From assembly GCA_013214355.1 (NCBI GenBank), contig JABSSL010000020.1, positions 1 through 64,000 of the forward strand: a stretch of DNA of 64,000 nucleotides, in the 5' to 3' direction. Positions within the stretch are counted from its first letter, which is position 1; the number at the start of each line of letters is the position of its first letter. This stretch comes from Saprospiraceae bacterium. GTDB lineage: Bacteria; Bacteroidota; Bacteroidia; Chitinophagales; Saprospiraceae. Under the pieces are notes generated by a model. That model was not told where the DNA came from, made no database searches, and worked only from the letters and a program-made list of their open reading frames with translations. A program made the position numbers and the translations under genes. Shown here one piece after another: positions 1 through 8,011 of the stretch.

Positions 1-67
1 CTAGGTTCCAGGTATCAGCTCCTGGCATGCCCTCTGGGCGTTTAACTAAAATCAGCTGCTTATTCAT
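1..67 (-). CDS. NADP-dependent MDR-family oxidoreductase, N-terminal fragment (cut by window edge)
   Basis: Only the first 22 codons lie in the window; the gene reads leftward from an ATG at 65-67. The visible peptide begins MNKQLILVKRPEGMPGAD, which resembles the start of zinc-independent medium-chain dehydrogenase/reductase enzymes of the leukotriene B4 12-hydroxydehydrogenase / YncB type (lysine or arginine, then R-P-x-G-x-P). These enzymes reduce activated double bonds of enones with NADPH in the cytoplasm. The call rests on this short N-terminal pattern only; no Rossmann motif is visible because the rest is outside the window. Confidence 0.6.
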   Translation of the reverse strand, partial: MNKQLILVKRPEGMPGADTWNL

Positions 68-117
68 GTGACGGCTTTATGGTAATACAAGTAAACTTCT
101 CAATAGGTTTAGTATAG

Positions 118-274
118 AAGTTGTCTAAAGTTTTCTCACTGGGTTCCAAAAAGCGCCTTTTGCTACCACTCTTCGCCAAGTTTTAACTCCGTAGCGCTGC
201 TATGCAGTAAAATTTCGCTTCAATTGGTAACAAAATGCTGTTTTTCACCAGCCGCAGAAACCCTTGGACAACTT
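118..274. repeat. 157-bp long imperfect palindrome (MITE-like)
   Basis: The outer arms begin with AAGTTGTC at 118 and end with the complementary GACAACTT at 267-274. Reading both arms inward, about 35 of the first 50 positions match with a single gap, including a shared AAAAA..GC.TTTTG.TACC block, and weaker complementarity continues to the centre near 195. Both arms are A/T-rich and carry no reading frame. The structure could be a non-autonomous miniature inverted-repeat element or a long transcribed hairpin. A shorter relative lies at 2984-3032 on the other side of the neighbouring permease gene. No target-site duplication was clear. Confidence 0.6.
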
Positions 275-277
275 TAT

Positions 278-320
278 AAAAAAATCCCATCAGTGATACA
301 TAACCAAATCACTGATAGGA
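278..320 (-). terminator. Rho-independent terminator for the FtsX-like permease
   Basis: On the minus strand a 13-bp stem (arms 285-297 and 308-320, one mismatch) encloses a 10-base loop and is followed by seven T residues (278-284 on the plus strand are A). It lies about 90 bases past the stop codon of the permease at 410. Confidence 0.8.
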
Positions 321-409
321 TAAATGTACTGTAACTTATACAGTCTCCCTATTAATCAGCCAAGCGAGCTTGTACTTATTAAACAGGTTTAATCATACAC
401 TGCCGCCTA

Positions 410-2842
410 CTATTCGTAGCGCAGTGATTTTATGGGCTTCATCCATGCCGTTTTTAATGCTTGATAACTAACAGTAATTAGGGCGATAAATAGGCTTGCC
501 ACCAAAGCAATGGTAAAAGTCAACCAGCTAAGATCAACTGGATAGGCAAATCCTTCTAACCAACGCCCCATAAAGTAATAGGCCAAGGGAAGGGCAATCA
601 CATTGGCAATTAGCACCCATTTCATAATCTCCGCAGTCAATAGCACAAAGATCTTCCCGATAGACGCTCCAATCACTTTCCGTATTCCCACCTCCTTGGT
701 TCTTTGCTCTGCAGTAAAGGTCGCTAGTCCAAATAATCCCAAACAGGCAATGAAGATCGCTAGGAAGGTAAACACAGAGAAAATCTGACCCACCCTAGTC
801 TCCGACTCATACACGGAAGCAAAATCCTCATCCATAAAGGTGTAATCAAAGGGTTGTCCTGGACCCATCGTATTCCATTGTTGTTGAATATCACTGATCA
901 GGCTCGTGATATTCTCCCCTTTAACTTTAATCGATAAGCGACCACGGCTCTGCCCCATGAAAATAGCCAGGGGACCGATCTTACTACGTAAGGATTCGAA
1001 GTGAAAGTTCTTTACCACTCCAATTACTTTAGTTGTGGTCAACTCTGGATTATCAGGTGTACCTCCTGAAAAAACACTGATCTCTTGCCCTAATGGCTCA
1101 TCCAAACCATAGATAGCTACGGCAGATTCATTGAGAATGACGGCACTTGAATCTGAAGGAAACTCTCTGGAAAAGGCCCTTCCTTCGACTACCTCCATCC
1201 CTAGCGTTGGGATATAGTCGTGATCAACGGTAAATAGTTGGATCACATGAGTCTTGCTAGGATCAGGGGTTCTTCCTAGGAATGTAGCAGAACTATTTCT
1301 TGAGGAAGGAGTAGGAAGAGAGCTACTCATGGAAGCATTAATTACTTGAGGGTGCTTAATGATCTCATCCTTGAAAGCCTGACAATTATTCCCCAGATTA
1401 TAGAAATTATTTAGTACTAGCACCTGGTCCTTATCAAAGCCTAGTTTTTTATTTTGGATATAATTGAGCTGCTTTCCAATAACCAGAGTACCAGCAATCA
1501 AGGCTACCGTAATGGCAAATTGGAAGATAACCAGTACGGAGCGCAAAGATACAGCTTGCCCTACTCTTTTGATGATCCTCCCTTTAAGCACAGCAATGGG
1601 ACGGAAGGAAGAAAGATAAAAGGCGGGATAGCTGCCTGCGACAATACCAACTACGGCTACCAGCAACAACATCAGGCCCCAAAAAGCCGGGTGGTTGATC
1701 TGCGCTATGCTCAACTCCTTACCGGACAGGGTATTGAAGCGAGACAAGAAAGAAAATAAGCCTCCCACCGCTAGCAAAAATCCAAGAAAAGTAATCACCA
1801 CGGATTCACTCAAGAATTGCCCAATGAGCTGTTTACGCTGGGCTCCTACCACCTTCCGCATGCCTACTTCCTTAGCACGAGAGGCAGACCTCGCCGTAGA
1901 AAGATTCATGAAGTTGATGCAAGCCAGGAGAAGAATAAATAAGCCGATAAAGGCAAAAATATAGATATACTTGATATCGCTAGTCGCTGCTAATTCTTCT
2001 TGCTTATCAGAATACAGATGAATTTTCTTGAGCGGGAATAAACTGAAAGTAATATAATTCCCGGCCGCCATGATGTCTTCAATGGACTTACCCATAAACC
2101 GCTCCATTTCTGGCCCTACATAATCAAGGACTAGATCCTCCATCTTTGCATCTACAGTGGCCGGATCCGTGCCCTCTTTCAATACCAGATAAGTTTGAAA
2201 GTTATTGCTTAACCAAGTCGGATTGCGACTCTCTCCCGTCGTAGACATTGATGCGAAGAAGTCAAAATCAAAATGTGTGTTCTTCGGAATAGCATTCATC
2301 ACCCCCGTCACCCGAAATAATTGGTCATTATCAGCGGTCAAGGTCTTGCCTATTGGATCCTCAGTCCCAAAATACTTCTCCGCCATCCGCTCGGTGATGA
2401 CAATCGTATTGGGTTCAACTAAGGCAGTCTTGGGATTTCCCTCCACCAGGTCAAAGGAGAAAACATCGAAGAAAGTCGAATCCACAAAAATCCAATCTTC
2501 TTCTAGGTAACTTTTGTCTTCATAACGAACCGCATAACTCCCGTAAGAACGAAAGCGGCATTGTTGTTCGACCTCAGGATAGGCCTCTAATACAGTTGGG
2601 CCAAAGGGGGCACCCACCACCGCGAAGTTGAGATCTTGTTCAAAGGCGTGACCGTCGAAATTTACTCGATAGATGCGATCTGCCTTCTCATGGTATTGAT
2701 CATAGCTTAGCTCATCGCGGATGAATAAGAAGATAAATAGGAAACAGGCGAGTCCTAAAGCGAGTCCTAGGATATTAATCAGGGAATAAAACTTGTGTTT
2801 CCACAAATTTCGAAAGGCAACAGTCAGGTAATTCCTTAGCAT
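410..2842 (-). CDS. FtsX/MacB-like ABC transporter permease, Bacteroidota 800-residue type
   Basis: The 810-residue protein has an N-terminal membrane segment near residues 18-40, a periplasmic MacB_PCD-type domain, a first FtsX domain around 290-410, a second membrane-anchored periplasmic part, and a second FtsX domain near 690-803. The conserved cytoplasmic coupling motif E-V-G-(M/I)-R-K-V-(V/I)-G-A appears twice, near residues 325 and 720, as expected for two homologous halves. Such permeases act with a separate LolD/MacB-like ATPase in export, lipoprotein handling or envelope signalling. No ATPase is in the window, so the substrate is unknown. The start MLRNYLTVAFRNLWKHK is typical of the family. 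The gene is flanked on both sides by related palindromic repeats and ends in a strong terminator. Confidence 0.9.
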   Translation of the reverse strand: MLRNYLTVAFRNLWKHKFYSLINILGLALGLACFLFIFLFIRDELSYDQYHEKADRIYRVNFDGHAFEQDLNFAVVGAPFGPTVLEAYPEVEQQCRFRSYGSYAVRYEDKSYLEEDWIFVDSTFFDVFSFDLVEGNPKTALVEPNTIVITERMAEKYFGTEDPIGKTLTADNDQLFRVTGVMNAIPKNTHFDFDFFASMSTTGESRNPTWLSNNFQTYLVLKEGTDPATVDAKMEDLVLDYVGPEMERFMGKSIEDIMAAGNYITFSLFPLKKIHLYSDKQEELAATSDIKYIYIFAFIGLFILLLACINFMNLSTARSASRAKEVGMRKVVGAQRKQLIGQFLSESVVITFLGFLLAVGGLFSFLSRFNTLSGKELSIAQINHPAFWGLMLLLVAVVGIVAGSYPAFYLSSFRPIAVLKGRIIKRVGQAVSLRSVLVIFQFAITVALIAGTLVIGKQLNYIQNKKLGFDKDQVLVLNNFYNLGNNCQAFKDEIIKHPQVINASMSSSLPTPSSRNSSATFLGRTPDPSKTHVIQLFTVDHDYIPTLGMEVVEGRAFSREFPSDSSAVILNESAVAIYGLDEPLGQEISVFSGGTPDNPELTTTKVIGVVKNFHFESLRSKIGPLAIFMGQSRGRLSIKVKGENITSLISDIQQQWNTMGPGQPFDYTFMDEDFASVYESETRVGQIFSVFTFLAIFIACLGLFGLATFTAEQRTKEVGIRKVIGASIGKIFVLLTAEIMKWVLIANVIALPLAYYFMGRWLEGFAYPVDLSWLTFTIALVASLFIALITVSYQALKTAWMKPIKSLRYE

Positions 2843-2983
2843 AGATGAAATATTTTCGGGTGATTTTCTGATCCAATCAATGTATCAGCCTGAACGGATG
2901 CACAAGGCTTGATCAGTATTCTTGTCGCCTTTGACGGGAAGTACCAGATTAAGGTTACACTTCTGAATAAATTAGATCTTAAT

Positions 2984-3032
2984 TATAGTAGTTGTCTAGT
3001 GTTTTCCCTAGCAATAGAAAGCTGTACACAAC
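2984..3032. repeat. Short inverted-repeat element related to the 118-274 palindrome
   Basis: The first 24 bases (2984-3007) match 113-136 at about 20 positions, in the same orientation, and a further upstream block (ACTTCT.AATA near 2959) is shared with position 95. The element ends in ACAACTT at 3026-3032, complementary to its GTTGT start, so it is a short version of the same palindrome. Together the two copies flank the FtsX-like permease as imperfect direct repeats. Confidence 0.45.
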
Positions 3033-3052
3033 TTGATAATAAATGGATATTC

Positions 3053-3106
3053 ATGGAGCGTCGTCATTTCATAAAAGAATCGGCTTTTGCAAGCAACCGT
3101 AGCTGA
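3053..3106 (+). pseudogene. Possible orphan twin-arginine signal-peptide remnant
   Basis: A 17-codon frame starts MERRHFIKESAFA and stops at 3104-3106. It resembles the first residues of Bacteroidota Tat-exported oxidoreductases, where the motif R-R-x-F-(I/L)-K is followed by a small hydrophobic stretch; here the hydrophobic core is missing. No continuation was found before the convergent TlpA-like gene. It could be a relic of a deleted gene or chance. The rest of the 2843-3146 gap holds the short repeat at 2984-3032 and nothing else recognised. Confidence 0.25.
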
Positions 3107-3146
3107 TCACTTCTAAGTCTCGAGGTGACTCCCTTTTTCCCGATCC

Positions 3147-4802
3147 TTACAATTTTTCCTGTATTTTTTCGAAATCAATATTTCGGATCGAGCTTACCAC
3201 ATCAGGATGATATTTCCCATTCTTATCTAAAAAAACATGACTGGGATAGCCCTTCAATTCAAAGTATTCCATGATCTGCTCCGATAAATCCGTGCTGAGA
3301 AATATATGCTTCGTACTAAGGCCAAGTTCCGTGACTTTCTTCTGCCAGGTATCGCGGTTCGTCCCAGTGTCAACACAGATATAAACCACCTCTACCCCCA
3401 TCTTATCTAGTTTCTCAATATTGGGCTGACTCTGTTTCATATCAAAGATACAGGGACCACACCAAGTAGCCCAAACATCTAGGAGCACTGCCTTGTCTCC
3501 CGCTGCGGACCGTAACGCTCCTAGCAATTCTTCCAACTTAGCTTGCTCAGCTTGATAAAATTCCGCACCACTATCCAAAGTCCCTAAATTCTTACCAATC
3601 GGAGAATCTGCAGCATTCACCTGTATAGCCGCCAATTTCTCGTTAACTGCAAGGATCTTCTGTTTAGTAACAGCCCAGTTTTTCTCCATCAAATTCCTAG
3701 TCCAGGCCCCTTGGACTTTTGGCAACATCTTTTCTACATAATAAGTCCGTTCCCAAATGTCTTTTCCACCACCCAAGGCGATCAGGAAATCTCGGTTGGA
3801 GGGAGTCGCAGCTTCCGTCTTTTTTGCAAAAGCATCTACATTCGCGTGATGAATCTGATTTTTATACTGTTGAAAAAAGTACTTGGATTCTTTCTTATAT
3901 AAGTCGGTATCATAATCCAGGCCTTGCTCTTTTTTCTTCAGAAGAGAAACAAATGTTGCCATTCTCCTTTTTTCCTCTTCACTTTCTATTCGTGCAGGCA
4001 AAATCTGCTCAAAGTTTCGGATGGTTTCCTTTGGGGTGGGAAACATCAATCCCCTGCTTTGGTAGCTGTAGTAAGCAAAGGAAGCGTTGGATATCAACTT
4101 GGGCTGATGCGCCATAATTTCATTCCTCATATCTTTCGGCATAGGCTTCGACCAATGTATAACAGAGAGATCACCATAGTAATCGGATATTCGTTCATTT
4201 TCTAATACCCAATTCGCCTCTGAAGGATATTCCAGCATAAATTCTGCTTCTCTCTTTTGCTCTTTTTCTTGCAGAATCTTAATTCTTCGCACCTTGTCTT
4301 CAAGATTAGCCTCACGGTCCATCATGATATGCATCTTGTTTTCTCCTTCTAGCACATGATCCCGTCGGTATTGTACAAAGCGATTCACGACTTCGGTCAA
4401 TTCCCCATCAACACCTCGGAATTGTATCCCCTCCTTCATCCAATTTCCTGGATCTTTCTTCAGCAATTCCAGATCAGCCTCTACTTCTAGACCTTGATCA
4501 ACGATCAACTGACCGTAGTAGTAATCTCCGATACTAAACCATATCTGTTGGTACCGAAGGGGATTAGGGAGCTGGAAAGTAAAACTTCCGTCTGCCTTCG
4601 GTTTCGCCTTATTTTCTTCTTGATGTTCTGGGGTGGGTACAACGAGGACAAAGGTCAACTCTAAATCCTTGTCTATTGCTGGATCAAATCCCTTTAATTG
4701 TACTTTTACGCTGGGTGCTTTATCCTGAAAAGGGGAATAGGGGGCTTGCGCGGATAGAGTAAAGCAACATAGAATACTTAGCAAGCATAGTGAGTTTTTC
4801 AT
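3147..4802 (-). CDS. TlpA-like thioredoxin-fold protein, exported
   Basis: The 551-residue protein has a signal peptide (residues 1-19, ending S-A-Q-A), a long N-terminal region of about 400 residues that looks like the beta-rich and helical front end of Bacteroidota TlpA/ResA-like proteins, and a C-terminal thioredoxin fold. The redox motif W-C-G-P-C sits near residue 447 and the cis-proline region G-Y-P-S-H near 530. Family members reduce disulfides or keep cytochrome c cysteines reduced in the periplasm. The partner cannot be inferred; the gene stands alone, with the divergent PorE-like gene upstream. Confidence 0.85.
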   Translation of the reverse strand: MKNSLCLLSILCCFTLSAQAPYSPFQDKAPSVKVQLKGFDPAIDKDLELTFVLVVPTPEHQEENKAKPKADGSFTFQLPNPLRYQQIWFSIGDYYYGQLIVDQGLEVEADLELLKKDPGNWMKEGIQFRGVDGELTEVVNRFVQYRRDHVLEGENKMHIMMDREANLEDKVRRIKILQEKEQKREAEFMLEYPSEANWVLENERISDYYGDLSVIHWSKPMPKDMRNEIMAHQPKLISNASFAYYSYQSRGLMFPTPKETIRNFEQILPARIESEEEKRRMATFVSLLKKKEQGLDYDTDLYKKESKYFFQQYKNQIHHANVDAFAKKTEAATPSNRDFLIALGGGKDIWERTYYVEKMLPKVQGAWTRNLMEKNWAVTKQKILAVNEKLAAIQVNAADSPIGKNLGTLDSGAEFYQAEQAKLEELLGALRSAAGDKAVLLDVWATWCGPCIFDMKQSQPNIEKLDKMGVEVVYICVDTGTNRDTWQKKVTELGLSTKHIFLSTDLSEQIMEYFELKGYPSHVFLDKNGKYHPDVVSSIRNIDFEKIQEKL

Positions 4803-5161
4803 ACCAAAAGGTCTTAAATTTTAGAAGAATTTATAAAGGACGAATTATCCTTACTAACCCAAGGATGCACAGTATGATAATTTTGTTGTAGGAATCACCA
4901 AATTTGTTTGAGAAATACTAAACCTCTTTACCCCAACGACCTTCAGAACATTACAGGCCTAATTGTGGTTATTGACCATAGATAGCCGCTTTAGGCCCCA
5001 AATTTGTTTCGTTGTCTTTATGACACAAGTTTTCAAACTCGCAACAAGAAGTTTTCTTGAAACGTTTATTTAATTATATTGGCTATACACATGGAAGCCT
5101 AGGCTTTCTCAATACATCCCTGTCTTCCTGATCACTAACCGACAAAATATGCAAAGCAGCT
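4803..5161. other. Divergent intergenic region, 359 bases
   Basis: It separates the divergent TlpA-like and PorE-like genes and must hold both promoters. It is A/T-rich, with AAATTTG words near 4898 and 4999, but no convincing TAnnTTTG box, terminator or reading frame was seen. Confidence 0.5.
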
Positions 5162-7150
5162 ATGAGATATAGTTTATTTCCAACTGTTGTTGTTCTTGCT
5201 TTGATCTTACATTCCTGCACCTACACTGAAAAGGTAAGGGATGGAGCTACTGCCTATGAAGTTAAGCAGTATTCAGTAGCTGTGAAGATGCTACAAAAGG
5301 AATATAAAAAAGCAAAGACTAGAATTGAGAAAGGAAAGATTGCCTTAAAGTTGGCTGACTCCTATCGCGAGTTGAATCAGAGCGAACAATCCATCAATTG
5401 GTACCAGACTGCTTACGACAACAATGCCGGTTATGATGCACTGAAGGAGTTTGCCTATGCACTGAAAAAAGCGGAGCGCTATAAGGAAGCTCGCCAGGCT
5501 TTCAAGGACTTGGGGATAGAAATTGGTAGTCCTTATGAGTATCGTCGCGAAATTCGTGCCTGTGAAGTAGCTGAGGTTTGGAAGAAGGAGAAACGACGGG
5601 CATATGCTGTAGATTTGACGGATTTCAACTCAGGTTATGCGGATTACTCTCCTATGCTTTATAAGGATCAACAACTCATTATCACTTCTGATCGCAAAGG
5701 CAGTACCGGGGATGACACCTACAACTGGACCGGAAATAGCTTTTCAGACCTTTTCGTGGTTGACCTGACGGACAATACCGTTAATCAATTTGATAAGATT
5801 TTAAATACAGAGGATAATGAAGGGACGGTCGCCTTTAGTCCTAATTATCAAGAAATTTATTTCACCCGTTGCTTTGGTCCCAAGAAGGAAGATGCGTACT
5901 GCAAGATCATGTTCAGTGAAAGCAATGGAAATAGCTGGACCGTGCCTAGAGTAGTGAACTTCGTAGAAAATGGCGTGAATTATGGCCATCCAACTATCTC
6001 TGCTGACGGTAATAAGATGTACTTCTCTTGCAATCATCCAGATGGATGGGGTGGCTTCGATATTTATGTGAGTGAACGCAAAGGTGACAGCTGGGATGTA
6101 CCTCAGTTAATGGGCCGCACGATCAATACGGCGGGTAATGAGAAGTTCCCTTACATCGACAAAGATACGCTATACTTCTCCTCAGACCATCATCCAGGGA
6201 TGGGTGGTTTAGATATCTTTAAGACCTATAAGAAGTCTAATGGCCGCTGGTCTCCGATCAAGAACCTTCGCCCTCCCATCAACTCTGGTGGAGATGACTT
6301 CGGTTTGATCATAGATGACAAGGCAAAGAAATCAGGAGATCTATTGCAAGTAGGCTACTTTGCCTCCACGCGGGAGGAAGGTATTGGTAATGATGATATT
6401 TATCGTTTTGAAAGGCGTCCATTGCCTCCTCCTCCCCCCGTTCCTGAAGAAGAGAAAAAGCCTATTGTTTACAAGATGATCCTTGACGGATATGTGCTCG
6501 AGAAAATCTATGACGATCCAACCGATCCCAATAGTCGGGTACTGGGAAGAAAACCGCTAGAAGGAGCTACTGTAGACATCCAGATCGGGAAAAAGACCAA
6601 ACAAGTGACGGTAGGAGAAGATGGACTATTCACCTTGGAGCTTGACGAAGAAACCGATTACGACTTCTTGGCCAAACGAGAACAATATCTAAACAATATT
6701 GCCAAATTCTCAACTAAAGGAGTCGGGAAAGATCCAGAGAATCCCGAATTGAGATTTGAGGTAGAGATTGTACTAGATCGGATATTCCCAGATAAGGAAA
6801 TCCGTTTGGAGAATATCTACTATGATTTTGATAAGTCCTTCATTCGAGATGATGCAAAACCAACCTTGAATGCCTTGACAGAAACGCTCAAGTTAAATCC
6901 GAATCTATACATTCAGTTGTCTTCTCATACTGACTGTCGAGGTGGTACCGGCTACAATCGATCTCTTTCACAAAGAAGAGCACAAGCCGCGGTTGATTAT
7001 CTGATTTCCAACGGAATAAGTCCAGAAAGACTTACACCTAAAGGGTACGGAGAAGAATCACCGGATATCAAATGTCTATGTTCTCGTTGTACAGAAGACG
7101 AGCATCAAACTAACCGACGTACTACTTTCAAGGTAATTGAGAGCGAATAA
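5162..7150 (+). CDS. PorE-like outer-membrane lipoprotein (TPR, beta-propeller, carboxypeptidase-regulatory-like, OmpA domains)
   Basis: The 662-residue protein has a lipoprotein signal peptide (lipobox L-H-S-C, Cys19) and TPR-like helices up to about residue 140. A PD40/WD40-like beta-propeller (about 150-420, with repeated SxDRKG/SxDxxxMYFSC/YFSSDHH blades) follows, then a proline-rich linker, a carboxypeptidase-regulatory-like beta domain (about 440-540) and a C-terminal OmpA peptidoglycan-binding domain (about 546-662, ending T-N-R-R-T). This order is that described for PorE (PG1058) of Porphyromonas gingivalis, a T9SS component that binds peptidoglycan. The same order also occurs in several paralogs in gliding Bacteroidota, so T9SS membership is inference, supported by the T9SS-dependent proteins nearby. 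It shares a terminator hairpin with the convergent CPBP gene. Confidence 0.85.
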   Translation: MRYSLFPTVVVLALILHSCTYTEKVRDGATAYEVKQYSVAVKMLQKEYKKAKTRIEKGKIALKLADSYRELNQSEQSINWYQTAYDNNAGYDALKEFAYALKKAERYKEARQAFKDLGIEIGSPYEYRREIRACEVAEVWKKEKRRAYAVDLTDFNSGYADYSPMLYKDQQLIITSDRKGSTGDDTYNWTGNSFSDLFVVDLTDNTVNQFDKILNTEDNEGTVAFSPNYQEIYFTRCFGPKKEDAYCKIMFSESNGNSWTVPRVVNFVENGVNYGHPTISADGNKMYFSCNHPDGWGGFDIYVSERKGDSWDVPQLMGRTINTAGNEKFPYIDKDTLYFSSDHHPGMGGLDIFKTYKKSNGRWSPIKNLRPPINSGGDDFGLIIDDKAKKSGDLLQVGYFASTREEGIGNDDIYRFERRPLPPPPPVPEEEKKPIVYKMILDGYVLEKIYDDPTDPNSRVLGRKPLEGATVDIQIGKKTKQVTVGEDGLFTLELDEETDYDFLAKREQYLNNIAKFSTKGVGKDPENPELRFEVEIVLDRIFPDKEIRLENIYYDFDKSFIRDDAKPTLNALTETLKLNPNLYIQLSSHTDCRGGTGYNRSLSQRRAQAAVDYLISNGISPERLTPKGYGEESPDIKCLCSRCTEDEHQTNRRTTFKVIESE

Positions 7151-7164
7151 GCCGCTGTGCGTGT

Positions 7165-7195
7165 CGACCTCCAAAATTATTGTTTTTGGAGGTCG
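7165..7195. terminator. Bidirectional hairpin shared by convergent genes
   Basis: A perfect 12-bp inverted repeat (7165-7176 and 7184-7195, CGACCTCCAAAA and its complement) sits 14 bases after the PorE-like stop codon. Its loop contains the stop codon of the convergent CPBP gene, and the right arm encodes that protein's last residues (A-D-L-Q-K-Q). The A/T-rich inner stem and flanking T residues suit termination in both directions. Confidence 0.6.
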
Positions 7196-7959
7196 GCTAA
7201 GTTTTCTTCTCCTCTCCACCATAGTTCCCCTCTAGTGATCTGACGGGGCTTCTTGCGCCTCAGCGTATAAATCACTGATACGGCAATAGTGATCCCGCGG
7301 AAAATATTAGCTCCTACCCCACCCAAGGCTGTAGACTCTATCTCAAATAAAGCCCAATAAAGATTCATTAGGATATGAAGCGTAATCGGTAACCATAGAT
7401 TATTGCGCCATTCTACATAAAGCCAAGCAAACCAGGCTGCTCCCCCAAATGTCACGAAGAATACCCCCACAGTCTGACCCAAGGAGTTGCCCTGCCAGAT
7501 ATGTGACAAGCCAAAGATCAGCCCATTAAAGGCAGCTGCCAACAAGAAGCCCCAGCCCGCCCGCTTATAGAGCTCACCAAATACAAAACCTCGGTAGTAC
7601 AACTCTTCAAAGAAGCCAGGTAACAAGGCACTAACAATTACTAATTCCAAAGACCAATCAGAAAAGCTAGGTTTCCCGATAAAGGCAAAACCCAAAAGCA
7701 TCGGCAAGGTAAATAGGAAGCCATACAAGATGCCTTCCCGCAGGCCGCTAGCCAGCCCTAGTCGCCCCCAAACACCTTTGGTCCCCCAACTAAGCCAGTA
7801 GTAAAGTAGAACAGGTAGGATATACCAAGTGTAGTAGACAATTCTACGTAGGTTCAGATCCGTACCGACTAGATCCAAACTGAGCGGACGTATATATTTT
7901 ACCGATACATAAATCGCAATAATAAGCAGGGCATAAACCCATTTCGAAGGACTTTTCAC
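7177..7959 (-). CDS. CPBP (CAAX-processing/bacteriocin-processing) family intramembrane protease
   Basis: The 260-residue polytopic membrane protein has about seven to eight hydrophobic segments and the CPBP (ABI/Rce1-like) signature: E-E-L-Y-Y-R near residue 123, G-L-S-H near 155 and H-I-L-M-N near 196, which supply the glutamate, histidine and asparagine residues of the active site. Substrates of bacterial members are mostly unknown. The gene follows the SprB-repeat gene by 52 bases on the same strand and may be cotranscribed with it; its last codons lie inside the hairpin shared with the PorE-like gene. Confidence 0.85.
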   Translation of the reverse strand: MKSPSKWVYALLIIAIYVSVKYIRPLSLDLVGTDLNLRRIVYYTWYILPVLLYYWLSWGTKGVWGRLGLASGLREGILYGFLFTLPMLLGFAFIGKPSFSDWSLELVIVSALLPGFFEELYYRGFVFGELYKRAGWGFLLAAAFNGLIFGLSHIWQGNSLGQTVGVFFVTFGGAAWFAWLYVEWRNNLWLPITLHILMNLYWALFEIESTALGGVGANIFRGITIAVSVIYTLRRKKPRQITRGELWWRGEENLADLQKQ

Positions 7960-8011
7960 AAGGAGAGTATCTTTTTTACTGAACTTAGAGTATGAACTAA
8001 TGCAGTACGAA

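Noticed and set aside
2909-3106. 65-codon frame as a full gene
   Set aside because: Its first 48 codons overlap the repeat at 2984-3032 and look non-coding; only the last 17 codons are suggestive.
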